A stretch of 64,000 nucleotides of DNA from contig NZ_JAIQXE010000001.1 of NCBI RefSeq assembly GCF_020076305.1, positions 1,116,001 through 1,180,000 on the forward strand, in the 5' to 3' direction. This document shows positions 8,901 through 16,621 of the stretch, one piece after another. Each line of letters starts with the position of its first letter. Within the stretch, counting starts at the first letter, position 1. The stretch is from Flavihumibacter profundi (lineage in GTDB: Bacteria > Bacteroidota > Bacteroidia > Chitinophagales > Chitinophagaceae). The translations under genes were made by a program, and so were the position numbers. Below the pieces are notes generated by a model. The model worked only from the letters and a program-made list of their open reading frames with translations. It was not told where the DNA came from and ran no database searches.

Positions 8901-9573
8901 ACAACTGTGCACTGTAGATGGCCGGACTGGTATTCTGCCAAACCCCGGTTACCTTGCCCGAAGTTTGAAAAGACTGGGCGATTGTGTCTGGGAAACTGGC
9001 CTGGATGCTGCTGTTTAATAAAGCTGAATAAGTGGTAGTCAATGTCTTGAATCCGCTATTTAGATTGGTTGTCCAGTCGTAGGTATCGTAGTAGGTTGCC
9101 GTTAATACTGTAGCAGTTGTGACAGAAGGGAAGCTTAGGCTGAGTGAATATTGCGGCTGCGTAGCGCCTGGAGTGAAATTCTCAAACCTTGCCAGTTTCG
9201 CATACGTAACCAGTCCCTGCATCGCCGATTGTGTAGTGGTACCAGTATTGGTATAAAGTCCAGTTATAATAGGACGATTCAGTGCATCGTATTTGGTGTA
9301 CAGCCATTGACCGGATGGTCTTTGGTTGCCATCCTGGGTCAAAATCAGCCGGTCCCACTGATCATATACCATAGCCACATAATCAGCACCAGGAACTTTC
9401 TTCAAGATCATCCGCCTGCGGCTATCATATTCATACCTGAAACAAAATTCATTTTTAATAGTGCCGATACTTGTACTGGCCGGCCATGCATTGGATTGCA
9501 TATAGTCCACACCATTAGGCTGAATAACTACCCGCAGCAGGTTGAGATCATCATACAAATAATAGGTGCACAA
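5920..9573 (-). CDS. Long RHS/DUF6443-type polymorphic toxin, 5'-truncated, with His/Cys C-terminal domain
   Basis: A 1217-residue protein with many YD repeats (YEYDSRRRMILKKVPGADYV, VKYDALGQASQKTLGG, GYDAVNRIMSAGF), the RHS shell that encapsulates a toxin. The core ends with [16 protein letters not shown] near residue 880 and NPIRLYDPNGME near 970. The last 245 residues carry ISNHG (H1057) and IWAFCYTG (C1127), a His-Gly/Cys spacing like clan CD (caspase/CHAT-like) cysteine peptidases. The N-terminal half and export signal expected of this family are missing: it begins at CTYYLYDDLNLLR, a mid-protein motif, from a TTG start, where it meets the recombinase fragment. Without its 5' part it is probably not exported. 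Immunity gene downstream at 5396. Confidence 0.8.
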   Translation of the reverse strand: MCTYYLYDDLNLLRVVIQPNGVDYMQSNAWPASTSIGTIKNEFCFRYEYDSRRRMILKKVPGADYVAMVYDQWDRLILTQDGNQRPSGQWLYTKYDALNRPIITGLYTNTGTTTQSAMQGLVTYAKLARFENFTPGATQPQYSLSLSFPSVTTATVLTATYYDTYDWTTNLNSGFKTLTTTYSALLNSSIQASFPDTIAQSFQTSGKVTGVWQNTSPAIYSAQLYDKKGRVIQTKSINITTGTDILTTLYCYNGSPAVQALVQKNGTSGQEHEIWTRYSYDSLWRVTQTDKMLKHPQVNGAAYSAWKTVSQVKYDALGQASQKTLGGTLAINDYQYNIRGWLLSINKDFVPSAANITGKWFGMELGYDKASPDKNFGTGLYNGNIKGAVWRSKGDGVTRSFSYGYDAVNRIMSAGFAGNSGEDYSVTMGNGTDPNTAYDYNGNIKAMIQKGWANGANGTTIDNITYAYISNNSNRLASVTDAGMANANQGDLSDKNTGSDDYAYDVNGNLTIDKNKRISNITYNYLNLPLVISAKKDDFTTTKGSITYSYDAMGTKLKKVTFDSAVSVPTPTGNVISNITTTTLYLGAAAYESKLYSASGLSAMNYSDRLLYLGFEEGRIRLEQATTATCTAQPIRFIYDYFLKDHLGNTRSVLTEQKEAMCYPMATLEDSTVANESKYYSITDSRRTLVSSVSGASQTDFNQKFYKVSGAISGQNSGLGIVLKVMAGDSIKILAKSFYNTGGTTPSTLYPLVAADIITALLAGSGFPAGKIDASGLTGISGNVSGINTFLTNNNAGSGKPKAFLNYMLFDDQWKYVSGDIDPVGSNAVTQTHSKFTTTPITINKSGYIYIYVSNESNINVFFDNLVVTHTPGPILEETHYYPFGLTMTGISSKAASKFDNKYKFNGKELNNKEFSDGTGLETYDFGARNFDAEIGRWQNIDPLADDYDNISCYASVLNNPIRLYDPNGMEVVEIGDGVKFTNEDAKSALLVLSGKAKNVIIDVNKNEKDRLSINADDKKPSYGAWAVFSVANLNLASNALEAFKDNSLDNLVISNHGASAKGQSWFNIYDIRNVNRDDESVSTNEFRNYLNRNPNDEMTTSNREVQLFKNIGQKVKKGGNLIWAFCYTGKDEIGERTAMYLSELYNGNRNVFLPIGYARTVYNIWSTGKAINVNHSLNGPGNPGWLKANSSGVARIRDIVLSYSADQPVKIITSNK

Positions 9574-10225
9574 CCAACCAGCATGTGCTGACCCGGTTAT
9601 ACTTGATAATAATCAATTAAGGATTTTGGTTGAGGATGCGGAACTTATGCGTAAGCTAACAGTGCCTTTAAGAAAAAGTCTGGATATATTCATTATTGGC
9701 TGTATCGCTGGGTTAAGGTATACGGACTTGATTAATTTAAAAAAAACGAATATCCGGCGTTTCAATCATGGTTTCTATTTAGAAGTAGCGACCACAAAGA
9801 CAGGGGCATTTGTGACCATACCGCTACCAGGATTTGCCATGGCAATCATAGACCGGCAGAAAAAACTAAAGAGCAACTTAATATTTGCGAAAATCTCCAA
9901 TGTCAACTTTAATATCCACCTGAAAAAAATCATGGAAATGGCTGGATTTACCGAACTAAGGCCCAAATTCAGACACCAGAATGGCAAACTGGTAGAAATC
10001 AAGGCAAAATCTGGGGCAAGATACAGGTTATGCGATCACATAACCTCACACAGTATGCGAAGGATTGCCATTACCAGTTTGCTTACAATGGGGGTTCCTG
10101 AACAAATAGTCCGGAAATTATCAGGTCATGCTGCAGGCAGTAAGGAATTTTACCGTTATGTCACTCTGGCCCAAGACTATTCCAACCGTGAAATATCCCA
10201 GGCACAGGATAAACTATTTGGGTAA
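9566..10225 (+). pseudogene. 5'-truncated tyrosine recombinase (phage-integrase family)
   Basis: A 219-codon frame holding a complete catalytic domain: R in AGLRYTDL, K in TTKTGAFV, H..R in SHSMRRIA, H in LSGHAAG and the nucleophile Y in KEFYRYVT, ending SQAQDKLFG. Homology seems to begin near VILDNNQLRIL (about 9590). The N-terminal core-binding (SAM-like) domain of Bacteroidota integrases, usually another 180-200 residues, is absent, so it is probably inactive in site recognition. Its 5' end abuts the truncated 5' end of the rhs gene on the other strand, a head-to-head junction. Downstream come the type A leader and an RHS tip. A decayed copy of its tail lies at 3918-4100. Confidence 0.8.
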
Positions 10226-10335
10226 ATACCAAGGCTTAAACTCATACCAATATTGCCTAAATATGCTATTTTTAGAGCTCGTGAAGTTCTTTGAAAGGCA
10301 ATCCCCCTGTTAGTTGTGCTGGAAATCATTACTAT
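10226..10335 (+). repeat. Type A leader in front of an RHS tip
   Basis: The segment runs from the recombinase stop through tattgcctaaatatgct, a T run, gttctttgaaaggcaat and gctggaaatcattac to the tip start. It matches the minus-strand copy at 3853-3917 and the one at 17277-17360. The TTG in CTTTGAAAGG is the likely start codon of the tip. Confidence 0.7.
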
Positions 10336-11202
10336 CCGTTCGGACTAACAATGGCAGGGATCAGTTCCAAGGCGATGGGGAAACTAGACAATAAGTTCGA
10401 GTATAACAGCAAGGAAAAGCAAGAGAAAGAGTTTAGCGATGGCAGCGGATTAGAAGAATATGATTTTGGTGCAAGGATCCAAGACCCACAGATTGGCAGA
10501 TGGTGGGCGATAGACCCTAAATCTGAATTAGATAGAAAGTGGTCGCCATATAACAATGCTATGGACAATCCTATTAGGTTTGTAGACCCTGATGGTATGT
10601 GGTCATTTGATGCAAATGGAAATGCAAGCACCAATGTTAGTGGTGAGATAGCAGAATTTATTCAGCAATTTCAAGATGGTGAAAAGCAGGATATACAAAA
10701 GCCTAAAAAACAGGATGGAAAAGAAAAAAAGGGTAATAAGGGTAAATCTTCTACATTAGCAAAGGCTACAAAGGATATACAAACAGTTGTCATCGCTTTA
10801 GCTGCTGATGATATGACTGGTATAGGCGCAGTAGATGATATTGCTATTCCTGTTTTGGAAGCTGTTAATGGGGCACTTTGGTTATATGATGTATTTTCTT
10901 CTGGAAGTTCTTTAACCGATGGCTCGGAATCCATTGGCCCCAAAGTTCCTTTGTATACACCTCTCACTAATAGAAATAACTCAATTGTTACAGGTGATTA
11001 TTCCCAAGAGCCACCTGGAAATTTGACTAAACTTAGAAACGGTCAGGGATGGAGAGACGATGAGGGAAATGTTTGGAGAAAAGACCAACTGCATAAAGAT
11101 CATTGGGATGTTACAAATCCGAAAACGGGAAAGAAAATAAAGGAAATTGATTTCGGTGGCAATCAAATTTGGCCTGATGGCCCTAAAAATAAAAACAAAT
11201 AA
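10291..11202 (+). CDS. Orphan RHS tip with HWDV-tail toxin domain
   Basis: A 303-residue protein: leader [16 protein letters not shown] core from [10 protein letters not shown] to FVDPDGMW (about residue 107), a lysine-rich linker ([16 protein letters not shown]), a hydrophobic alanine-rich stretch ([19 protein letters not shown]), then a compact C-terminal domain with [22 protein letters not shown] and [13 protein letters not shown]. The G.GW.D..G.VW.(x)n.H..HWDV pattern occurs at the end of several polymorphic toxins, and the H/D/K residues suggest a nuclease; I cannot give a firm family name. A TTG start in the shared leader is used. The 57-residue immunity gene begins 4 bases after the stop. 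Confidence 0.75.
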   Translation: MKGNPPVSCAGNHYYPFGLTMAGISSKAMGKLDNKFEYNSKEKQEKEFSDGSGLEEYDFGARIQDPQIGRWWAIDPKSELDRKWSPYNNAMDNPIRFVDPDGMWSFDANGNASTNVSGEIAEFIQQFQDGEKQDIQKPKKQDGKEKKGNKGKSSTLAKATKDIQTVVIALAADDMTGIGAVDDIAIPVLEAVNGALWLYDVFSSGSSLTDGSESIGPKVPLYTPLTNRNNSIVTGDYSQEPPGNLTKLRNGQGWRDDEGNVWRKDQLHKDHWDVTNPKTGKKIKEIDFGGNQIWPDGPKNKNK

Positions 11203-11597
11203 AGTTATGAATCATCCGTATGTTCAGTATGAAGATACTTTTTTATGGAATACCATAAAAGATGCTATAGGCCAACTGAAAACAAATAAGGATATTGAAA
11301 TAATCACAAATGAAAAATATATAATTGGTTTTTTATGCAAATCTCTTCAAGATAATGGGTTAATTCCTAAAGGCAATTAAATCCCATTAAGATTGAGGCG
11401 AGATTATATTCGGAGTTGTAATAGGCCGAAGTTTTTTTGCGCTCGCTCAGGCATGGATGTTATAATTAAAGTGAATTAATATGTTAAATAAAATAAGACC
11501 CAGGCGCATTCGTGAAAAATAGTTGGCAACAAGTATTAAAAAATCTGCCAAGACAGGCTGATTAACCCCCGCATTTAAAATTTTGTTTGCAAATTAT
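11171..11597 (+). repeat. 427-bp direct repeat, copy 1
   Basis: The segment begins inside the last codons of the tip (ggcctgatggccctaaaaat), includes the 57-residue immunity gene and continues to tttgtttgcaaattat. Copy 2 at 13714-14140 differs by a modest number of substitutions and no visible indels. The non-coding part includes gcgctcgctcaggcatgga. Confidence 0.85.
11207..11380 (+). CDS. 57-residue immunity protein, copy 1
   Basis: It begins MNHPYVQYEDTFLWNTIKDA and ends LQDNGLIPKGN, with no signal peptide and no membrane segment. It starts 4 bases after the HWDV-tail tip, the typical immunity position. I do not recognise the family. A second copy at 13750-13923 differs at eight positions (for example D19 to E, K25 to Q, N50 to K). 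Earlier in-frame starts would overlap the toxin 3' end and are not needed. A cytosolic location fits a nuclease-like toxin. Confidence 0.7.
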   Translation: MNHPYVQYEDTFLWNTIKDAIGQLKTNKDIEIITNEKYIIGFLCKSLQDNGLIPKGN

Positions 11598-11703
11598 ATC
11601 TCTATAGCCTACCGTCTTCAAGCATCTCAACTAGGTTCTACTTAAAAATTTATTGAACCATTTGGGCTCATTTTAAGGAATTAATAATTCTTTAAAAATT
11701 AAG

Positions 11704-12753
11704 TTGGCCTATAATTTATATGGTATCCATTATTATCCGTTCGGGCTAACAATGGCGGGGATCAGTTCCAAATCCGCAGGGAAACTCGACAACAAGTTTG
11801 AGTACAATGGAAAAGAGAAACAGGATAAAGAGTTCAGTGATGGCGGGGGATTGGATTTGTACGATTATGGCGCAAGGATGTACGATCCGCAAATAGGCAG
11901 ATGGCATAGAACTGATGGTAAAGCCGAATTATACTTTGCTACCTCTCCTTATGTTTATGCATTAAATCAACCTACTAATGCAATTGATCCTGATGGAAAT
12001 CTTGTAATATTTATTCAAGGGAATCATTTTGGTGAAAAAGGTCATGAATACTGGACAGCTAAGAATTATTATACCACTACAGGCCCGGCCGGCCAAACAC
12101 CTGCAGGATACCGTCCAATAAATGGAAGGGGGGCAACAATGGCTTATGGGAAAGACAGATATTTTGATAATGAAGTGATGGATCAATTAAATGACCATCA
12201 TACTCCCAGGTATTATGACGGTTCTGGCGGCGGTTGGCATCCATTTGGTGATGGGACCACTGAGTATCCGGGTAGGCAATCTGCGACAGCCGCAGGTAGA
12301 GATCAGATGGGATATGACAAGGGTAATGAGGATGCAGCAACTATCATAGCCAATCTTGAAAGAGACCCCAGTAATAATATTATCGAGACAATTAAAATCG
12401 TTACTCATAGCATGGGCGGTGCTTATGGCAAGGGTTTTGTCAGGGCATTAAGAGAGTATATTGCAACTTTGCCGGCAGAGCAACAACAGCAAATTAGAAT
12501 TTCTTTTGTATCTGATTTTGATCCTTATGAAGGAAGTGATATGACTGCAGATGGTGTGACCCCAACATTTCAATTTATACATTATGGTTTGTTGGCAAAT
12601 GAAAAGGAGAATGGCAAAGTAGAGCAAAAGAAAAGTAACAGTAAGAGTAATGCACATAGTATATTTTCATTCTTTGCAGATATTAACCAGATGCAGGAAG
12701 GCACATATACCTGGAACGAACAAACCCAGAAATGGGATTTACAGCCGAAGTGA
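11704..12753 (+). CDS. Orphan RHS tip with lipase-like alpha/beta-hydrolase domain
   Basis: A 349-residue protein: short leader (AYNLYGIH), core from [10 protein letters not shown] to AIDPDGNLV (about residue 100), then a 250-residue toxin domain. It begins [10 protein letters not shown], contains a tyrosine/glycine-rich middle ([20 protein letters not shown]) and the nucleophile elbow [11 protein letters not shown] with S236, the H-S-x-G-G motif of lipases and esterases. Later [10 protein letters not shown] could supply the acid and an H (for example QFIHYG or NAHSIF) the base. The immunity partner at 12774 is a lipoprotein, which suits a phospholipase-like toxin acting in the periplasm. TTG start at 11704; neither leader type A nor B is visible upstream. 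Confidence 0.75.
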   Translation: MAYNLYGIHYYPFGLTMAGISSKSAGKLDNKFEYNGKEKQDKEFSDGGGLDLYDYGARMYDPQIGRWHRTDGKAELYFATSPYVYALNQPTNAIDPDGNLVIFIQGNHFGEKGHEYWTAKNYYTTTGPAGQTPAGYRPINGRGATMAYGKDRYFDNEVMDQLNDHHTPRYYDGSGGGWHPFGDGTTEYPGRQSATAAGRDQMGYDKGNEDAATIIANLERDPSNNIIETIKIVTHSMGGAYGKGFVRALREYIATLPAEQQQQIRISFVSDFDPYEGSDMTADGVTPTFQFIHYGLLANEKENGKVEQKKSNSKSNAHSIFSFFADINQMQEGTYTWNEQTQKWDLQPK

Positions 12754-12773
12754 TTAATTTTTAATAATAAATT

Positions 12774-13349
12774 ATGTTCAGAAATATAATTTTATTTCTT
12801 TTTACTTTGAGTTCTTGTAATGGGAATAGCCAAAGACTTGAAACACCCAAAGAGTTTATCAATCAGGTAACCATTGATAATTCTGTTTATTCAAAAGACA
12901 GTGTAGCAATACTTGCTGATATGTATTCGAAAATGAGAAATCGTGAAGCCTCTTTTACAAACCCGGAATATTTTGATTCTACAGTTTTGACGATTGATAC
13001 AATTATGTATGATTCTTCATCGAATAAGATAGCAGTATTTGTAATAGCGAAAAACCCTACTTACAGGAACCCTCATTCAGATTCTAAATTGCCTTATTAT
13101 TATAATGCTAATTGTTACTTAGGGAAAAGGATAGAAGCTGACTCAAGTATTTTTGAATTAAAATGTTTGTGCAGATTTTCTGAAATAAATTTTGATGATA
13201 AAGAAACAATAGTAAAAGCTCTGAAGGAAGATTTCTTTTTGGAATTAGCAACAGTACTTGATGAAAAGAAAGAACCAGTTTTTAAATATAATTTGAATGA
13301 TAAAAGATTTTGGGAAAGTCCAACGGGCTGGAGAAGAATGTTTGAATAA
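12774..13349 (+). CDS. Lipoprotein immunity protein for the lipase-like tip
   Basis: A 191-residue protein. The first 14 residues, MFRNIILFLFTLSS, precede C15 (lipobox TLSSC), a lipoprotein signal. The mature part is asparagine/aspartate-rich with no recognised fold (NPEYFDSTVLTIDTIMYDSS, RNPHSDSKLPYYYN). It lies 20 bases downstream of the lipase-like tip on the same strand, and a strong hairpin terminator follows directly, so tip and immunity form a closed transcription unit. A lipid anchor places it in the envelope with its presumed target. Confidence 0.75.
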   Translation: MFRNIILFLFTLSSCNGNSQRLETPKEFINQVTIDNSVYSKDSVAILADMYSKMRNREASFTNPEYFDSTVLTIDTIMYDSSSNKIAVFVIAKNPTYRNPHSDSKLPYYYNANCYLGKRIEADSSIFELKCLCRFSEINFDDKETIVKALKEDFFLELATVLDEKKEPVFKYNLNDKRFWESPTGWRRMFE

Positions 13350-13352
13350 GGA

Positions 13353-13397
13353 TTTGAGACAATAAAGCCTGGTACAGCCAGGCTTTATTGTCTCAAA
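13353..13397 (+). terminator. 20-bp-stem hairpin terminator
   Basis: The arms tttgagacaataaagcctgg and ccaggctttattgtctcaaa are perfectly complementary with a 5-base loop. It sits 4 bases after the immunity stop. No long T run follows, but stem length and position support a terminator that could work in both directions. Confidence 0.75.
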
Positions 13398-13659
13398 TAG
13401 CTTTAAGTTTTACATTTTTTGGAAGAGCATCGAGAGTATAAAAGATATGCTTGTTATCTTCATAAATGTATAGCATAACCGTGTGCCTGCTTATCCGTTG
13501 CCTTTTAAGAGCCGTTACATCCTTTAAAGCCTGCAGCAGCAGTTATATTTTACTTTTTAATTGAAAAGAAGAAAGGCTATTTTGGGAGATGTAAGCAGTT
13601 CTTTGAGATGGCTGAAACAAGAGTTCCAGCAAGAGTGGCGGGATAGTAAAAAATAGACA
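13398..13659 (+). repeat. Type B leader region before the deleted tip
   Basis: No gene is seen. From about 13500 it matches 14890-15055: gttacatcc, gcctgcagcagcag, tttttaattgaaa, then gctattttggga, gtaagcagttctttga and atggctg. A short frame across it ends QEWRDSKK. It runs into the conserved tip start tactatccgttcggg at 13664. Confidence 0.6.
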
Positions 13660-13713
13660 TTGAATTACTATCCGTTCGGGTTGACCATGGCGGGGATCAG
13701 TTCCAAAGCGGCT
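13660..13713 (+). pseudogene. RHS tip remnant with toxin deleted
   Basis: Only [18 protein letters not shown] of the RHS core remains. Then the DNA jumps straight to the start of the 427-bp repeat (ggcttgatggccc at 13714), which is the 3' end of the HWDV-tail toxin. The rest of the core and the whole toxin domain are missing, and the joint is out of the original toxin frame: it reads [10 protein letters not shown] through the former GPKNKNK codons and runs on in frame into the immunity gene, making an 87-codon fusion. It is a deletion derivative of a tip like the one at 10291. Confidence 0.8.
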
Positions 13714-14140
13714 GGCTTGATGGCCCTAAAAATAAAAACAAATAAAGTTATGAATCATCCGTATGTTCAGTATGAAGATACTTTTTTATGGAATACCATA
13801 AAAGAAGCTTTAGGCCAGTTACAAACAAATAAGGATATTGAAATAATCACAAATGAAAAATATGTAATTGGTTTTTTATGCAAAACTCTTCAAGATAAAT
13901 GGTTAATTCCTAAAGGCAATTAAATCCCATTAAGATTTAGGCGAGATTATAATACGAGTTGGAATGGGTCGAAGTTTTTTTGCGCTCGCTCAGGCATGGA
14001 TGTTATAATTAAAGTGAATTAATATGTGAAATAAAATAAGACGCAGGTGCATTCGTGACAAATAGTTGGCAACAAGTATTAAAAAATCTGGCAAGACAGG
14101 CTGATTAACCCCCGCATTTTAAATTTTGTTTGCAAATTAT
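13714..14140 (+). repeat. 427-bp direct repeat, copy 2
   Basis: This is the counterpart of 11171-11597, ending at the same tttgtttgcaaattat. Both copies have equal length, and the flanking sequences on the right differ completely (atctctatag versus tgcccaatag). Confidence 0.85.
13750..13923 (+). CDS. 57-residue immunity protein, copy 2 (toxin-less)
   Basis: This is an intact copy of the immunity gene at 11207 with eight amino-acid changes, among them IKEALGQLQ in place of IKDAIGQLK, and KTLQDKW in place of KSLQDNG. Its toxin has been removed, so it stands as an orphan immunity gene that could still protect against the HWDV-tail toxin of kin. It may also be translated as the C-terminal part of an 87-codon fusion that starts in the RHS remnant. 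Confidence 0.65.
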   Translation: MNHPYVQYEDTFLWNTIKEALGQLQTNKDIEIITNEKYVIGFLCKTLQDKWLIPKGN

Positions 14141-14174
14141 TGCCCAATAGTTCAATTCAATTAAAACAGATTAA

Positions 14175-14492
14175 GTGAAAGATGTTATTATATTAGCATT
14201 AGTCTATTGCGTGTTTCTCGTCGTATCCTTTTTTTTGTATCGGAAAGCTCTTTCAGTAAAGAAGAAGTACTTGTATTTGGCAATAGCAACATATTTGTTA
14301 CTCATTTATGTATATTTTGAGTTGATAAATTATGTTCATATTTTATTGCGTGAGCGGGGATTTTACTTTGAATTTGGTCATTCTAGCATTTGGCTTATAC
14401 TTCTTCTGGGGTTGGCATATTTAACTGCTACGATTTTAATAGTTACTTTAATTATTAAAAGAAGAAGCTATTTTGGAGCAGATAGCAATTAG
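14175..14492 (+). CDS. Small three-helix membrane protein, orphan immunity candidate
   Basis: A 105-residue protein with three hydrophobic segments: about residues 4-22 (IILALVYCVFLVVSFFLY), 32-55 (YLYLAIATYLLLIYVYFELI) and 72-95 (WLILLLGLAYLTATILIVTLII). A GTG start is used. It lies 34 bases after the end of repeat copy 2 with no toxin in front. Multi-helix membrane proteins of this size often protect against envelope-active toxins, and the context supports that reading; there is no sequence-family evidence. Confidence 0.5.
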   Translation: MKDVIILALVYCVFLVVSFFLYRKALSVKKKYLYLAIATYLLLIYVYFELINYVHILLRERGFYFEFGHSSIWLILLLGLAYLTATILIVTLIIKRRSYFGADSN

Positions 14493-14517
14493 CACAATAC
14501 GTATTTACTTACCGGGG

Positions 14518-14754
14518 TTACCTCCCTTTCTTTTGAATTGTATTAAATACCCGTAGGACGATGATCTGCGACCCTCTGAAGGTATAATGAATTGTAAACG
14601 GAAATGTATCCACAGGCTTAACGCGAACGGCATCATAGCGGATAGCAGAAGCTGTTGGCAGCTGTTGTATTTTAGAGAAGTACCGGTCGATGGTATCAGT
14701 GAACTCAAAGCCCAGCCTGCTGCAGCCGATCAGCAGTAGAATAGATCCAGGCAA
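14518..14754 (-). pseudogene. Degraded ParE/RelE-type toxin fragment
   Basis: Read on the minus strand: LGFEFTDTIDRYFSKIQQLP, then YDAVRVKPVDTFPFTIHYTF and QIIVLRVFNTIQKKGR. This is the C-terminal two thirds of a ParE/RelE-family toxin (LG..F...ID..F..I...P, VR...V..FPF.I.Y, I.VL.VF). The N-terminal part in front of LGFEF does not match the family, and no antitoxin gene adjoins. It is a second type II toxin remnant within the RHS island. Confidence 0.6.
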
Positions 14755-14879
14755 TAGGAACGGCTTTGACTTGCACTTGGCAGCCAGCCGATAAGCCCCG
14801 GCAGTGAATAGATCTCAACTTCAAAGCACAAGATCAACGTTTGAATATAACACAGCTGTATAGCTGCTTATCGGCTAAC

Positions 14880-15055
14880 TTCCAGGCTCCGTTACATCCC
14901 TTGCAGACTGCAGCAGGAGTAGGCTTTTCTTTTTTCTACTGAATTTTTAATTGAAAGGATCAATTGAAAATAGAAATGTCTATTTTGGATGCTGTAAGCA
15001 GTTCTTTGATATGGCTGGGAAGTAGTTGCCAGTAAAAAAGGAAACCTAGCCAAAA
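14880..15055 (+). repeat. Type B leader before the JAB-like tip
   Basis: The leader contains gttacatccctt, gactgcagcagg, tttttaattgaaagg, tattttggatgctgtaagc, agttctttgatatggctgg and cctagccaaaaatg, matching 13500-13659 and, on the minus strand, 1897-2010. The ATG at its end (15056) starts the tip. Confidence 0.6.
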
Positions 15056-16030
15056 ATGGATGTTGATTACTATCCGTTCGGGCTAACAATGGCGGGGATA
15101 TCTTCTAAGGCAGCGGGGAAACAAGAGAATAAATACAAGTACAACGGTAAAGAACTTAACAACAAAGAGTTCTCCGATGGTAGTGGATTAGAGATGTATG
15201 ACTTCGGTCCACGTAATTACGATCCGCAAATCGGCAGGTGGCATACAATTGATCCGCTTGCTGAAAAAATGCGTAGATGGTCTCCTTATAATTATGCGTT
15301 AAATAACCCGATTAGGTTTATAGATCCGGATGGCATGGCACCTCTTGACCACGTTTATTATGACTATGGAGGTAAGGAAGTTCATAGAATTCCGGATGGT
15401 AGTACAAGAATAACACCAGTAATAATTTCCGAAAAAAATCAAGCTGCATTTAATGAGGCTGTTAAAAGTGGCAATGCGACTATCGAAAGCCTTAGTGGTT
15501 ATGGCAATACATATGATACGAAATCAATTTCAAAATTTTATACGGATAATAAAGATAAGTTCACTGCCACATCAATAGGAGATCAAACAACAATAACAAG
15601 TAACTCACAAGTGACGGTTGATGGCAAGGCGGTTGCAAGCAACAGCTTAAAAGCTGAGGCAGTTGGAAATACTGTACTTAATGATGGAGTCGTCTCTATT
15701 GGTAACAATCCAGCGACCTCCAACGGTTCTGTAACAGGTGCTGATTCAAGAGGCCCTGGCGATGAGCCAGGACGTGCTGGGAGCATACATCTTCATCCTA
15801 CAGATAGAAATATGACGGTTGAAGTCACAAATCAAGTAGGTACTTTTTCAACAACATCGGTAACGAAAATTTCTGGAGGTGCTCCATCGGGAGGTGACTA
15901 TAGGGAGCACCAAAGAGCGTTTGAAAATGGCGAAACTAAAGGGGGTGTTAGATCAATAATGGTAGATGCCAAGAATATTTATCTCTACAATTCTAGCCCT
16001 AATCAAACTATTAAAATACCAAGGCAATGA
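15056..16030 (+). CDS. Orphan RHS tip with JAMM/JAB-like toxin domain
   Basis: A 324-residue protein: MDVD, then the core from [17 protein letters not shown] to FIDPDGMAP (about residue 98), then the toxin. Near the end it shows IHLHPTDRN with H245, H247 and P248, and [13 protein letters not shown] with S278 and D281. This HxHP...SxxD arrangement is the zinc-binding JAMM motif. [15 protein letters not shown] follows, as in the JAB-like toxin found on Bacteroidota RHS proteins. It is predicted to be a metal-dependent (iso)peptidase-type toxin. The downstream lipoprotein overlaps by 4 bases (ATGA) and is the immunity partner. Confidence 0.8.
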   Translation: MDVDYYPFGLTMAGISSKAAGKQENKYKYNGKELNNKEFSDGSGLEMYDFGPRNYDPQIGRWHTIDPLAEKMRRWSPYNYALNNPIRFIDPDGMAPLDHVYYDYGGKEVHRIPDGSTRITPVIISEKNQAAFNEAVKSGNATIESLSGYGNTYDTKSISKFYTDNKDKFTATSIGDQTTITSNSQVTVDGKAVASNSLKAEAVGNTVLNDGVVSIGNNPATSNGSVTGADSRGPGDEPGRAGSIHLHPTDRNMTVEVTNQVGTFSTTSVTKISGGAPSGGDYREHQRAFENGETKGGVRSIMVDAKNIYLYNSSPNQTIKIPRQ

Positions 16031-16584
16031 GATTTATTTTTATACTTGCCATAGCTGCATTGGGTTGTAACTCCAATCAGCAGCAACACAAATTAAATGA
16101 AGTACATGGCAAGGCTGAGAAATGTTTTGAATATCCTTCAGCAGTTGATAGTTTGCGGATAAATGATTTATATGATAGCGCCAGGTGGTTTATTTATACA
16201 TGGCATTGTGATCAAGTCTATAAGGCCAAAGAAGATACCTTAACGAATGTTACGTTTGGAGAGTTGCCATTAAGATTTACCAACTTAAGTATTAGGCATG
16301 ACACCTTGGAGCTGAACTTCGATTTTATTGATAAAGGAAAGGCAATACTATCCGGTATGACAAGGGACTTTAAGCAGCTAAGTACTGGTGTTGGGTTTAA
16401 CATTAAGTCAAAGAAAAAAATTTACATGTTATCTCCAAATGGCTTCTCTACTACCATTAAAGGCGGTCCAAATCGTTACGAAACCCCTTTGCAACCGGAA
16501 ATATTGGAATACTTAGAAAGTAATAAACTTAAGTTGGACGAATGCTTTAAAGAGCTAGTAAAACGAAAAGGCATGCTAAACTAA
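16027..16584 (+). CDS. Lipoprotein immunity protein for the JAB-like tip
   Basis: A 185-residue protein with a short lipoprotein signal ([15 protein letters not shown]14 in lipobox AALGC) and a soluble mature part (SRWFIYTW-like [34 protein letters not shown]). The start codon overlaps the toxin stop, implying translational coupling. Family not recognised. A hairpin terminator follows 37 bases after the stop. Its location suggests the JAB-like toxin is neutralised in the periplasm. Confidence 0.75.
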   Translation: MRFIFILAIAALGCNSNQQQHKLNEVHGKAEKCFEYPSAVDSLRINDLYDSARWFIYTWHCDQVYKAKEDTLTNVTFGELPLRFTNLSIRHDTLELNFDFIDKGKAILSGMTRDFKQLSTGVGFNIKSKKKIYMLSPNGFSTTIKGGPNRYETPLQPEILEYLESNKLKLDECFKELVKRKGMLN

Positions 16585-16621
16585 AAGCTACTCTCAAGCA
16601 GTATTACTCCATCATTTGGAT

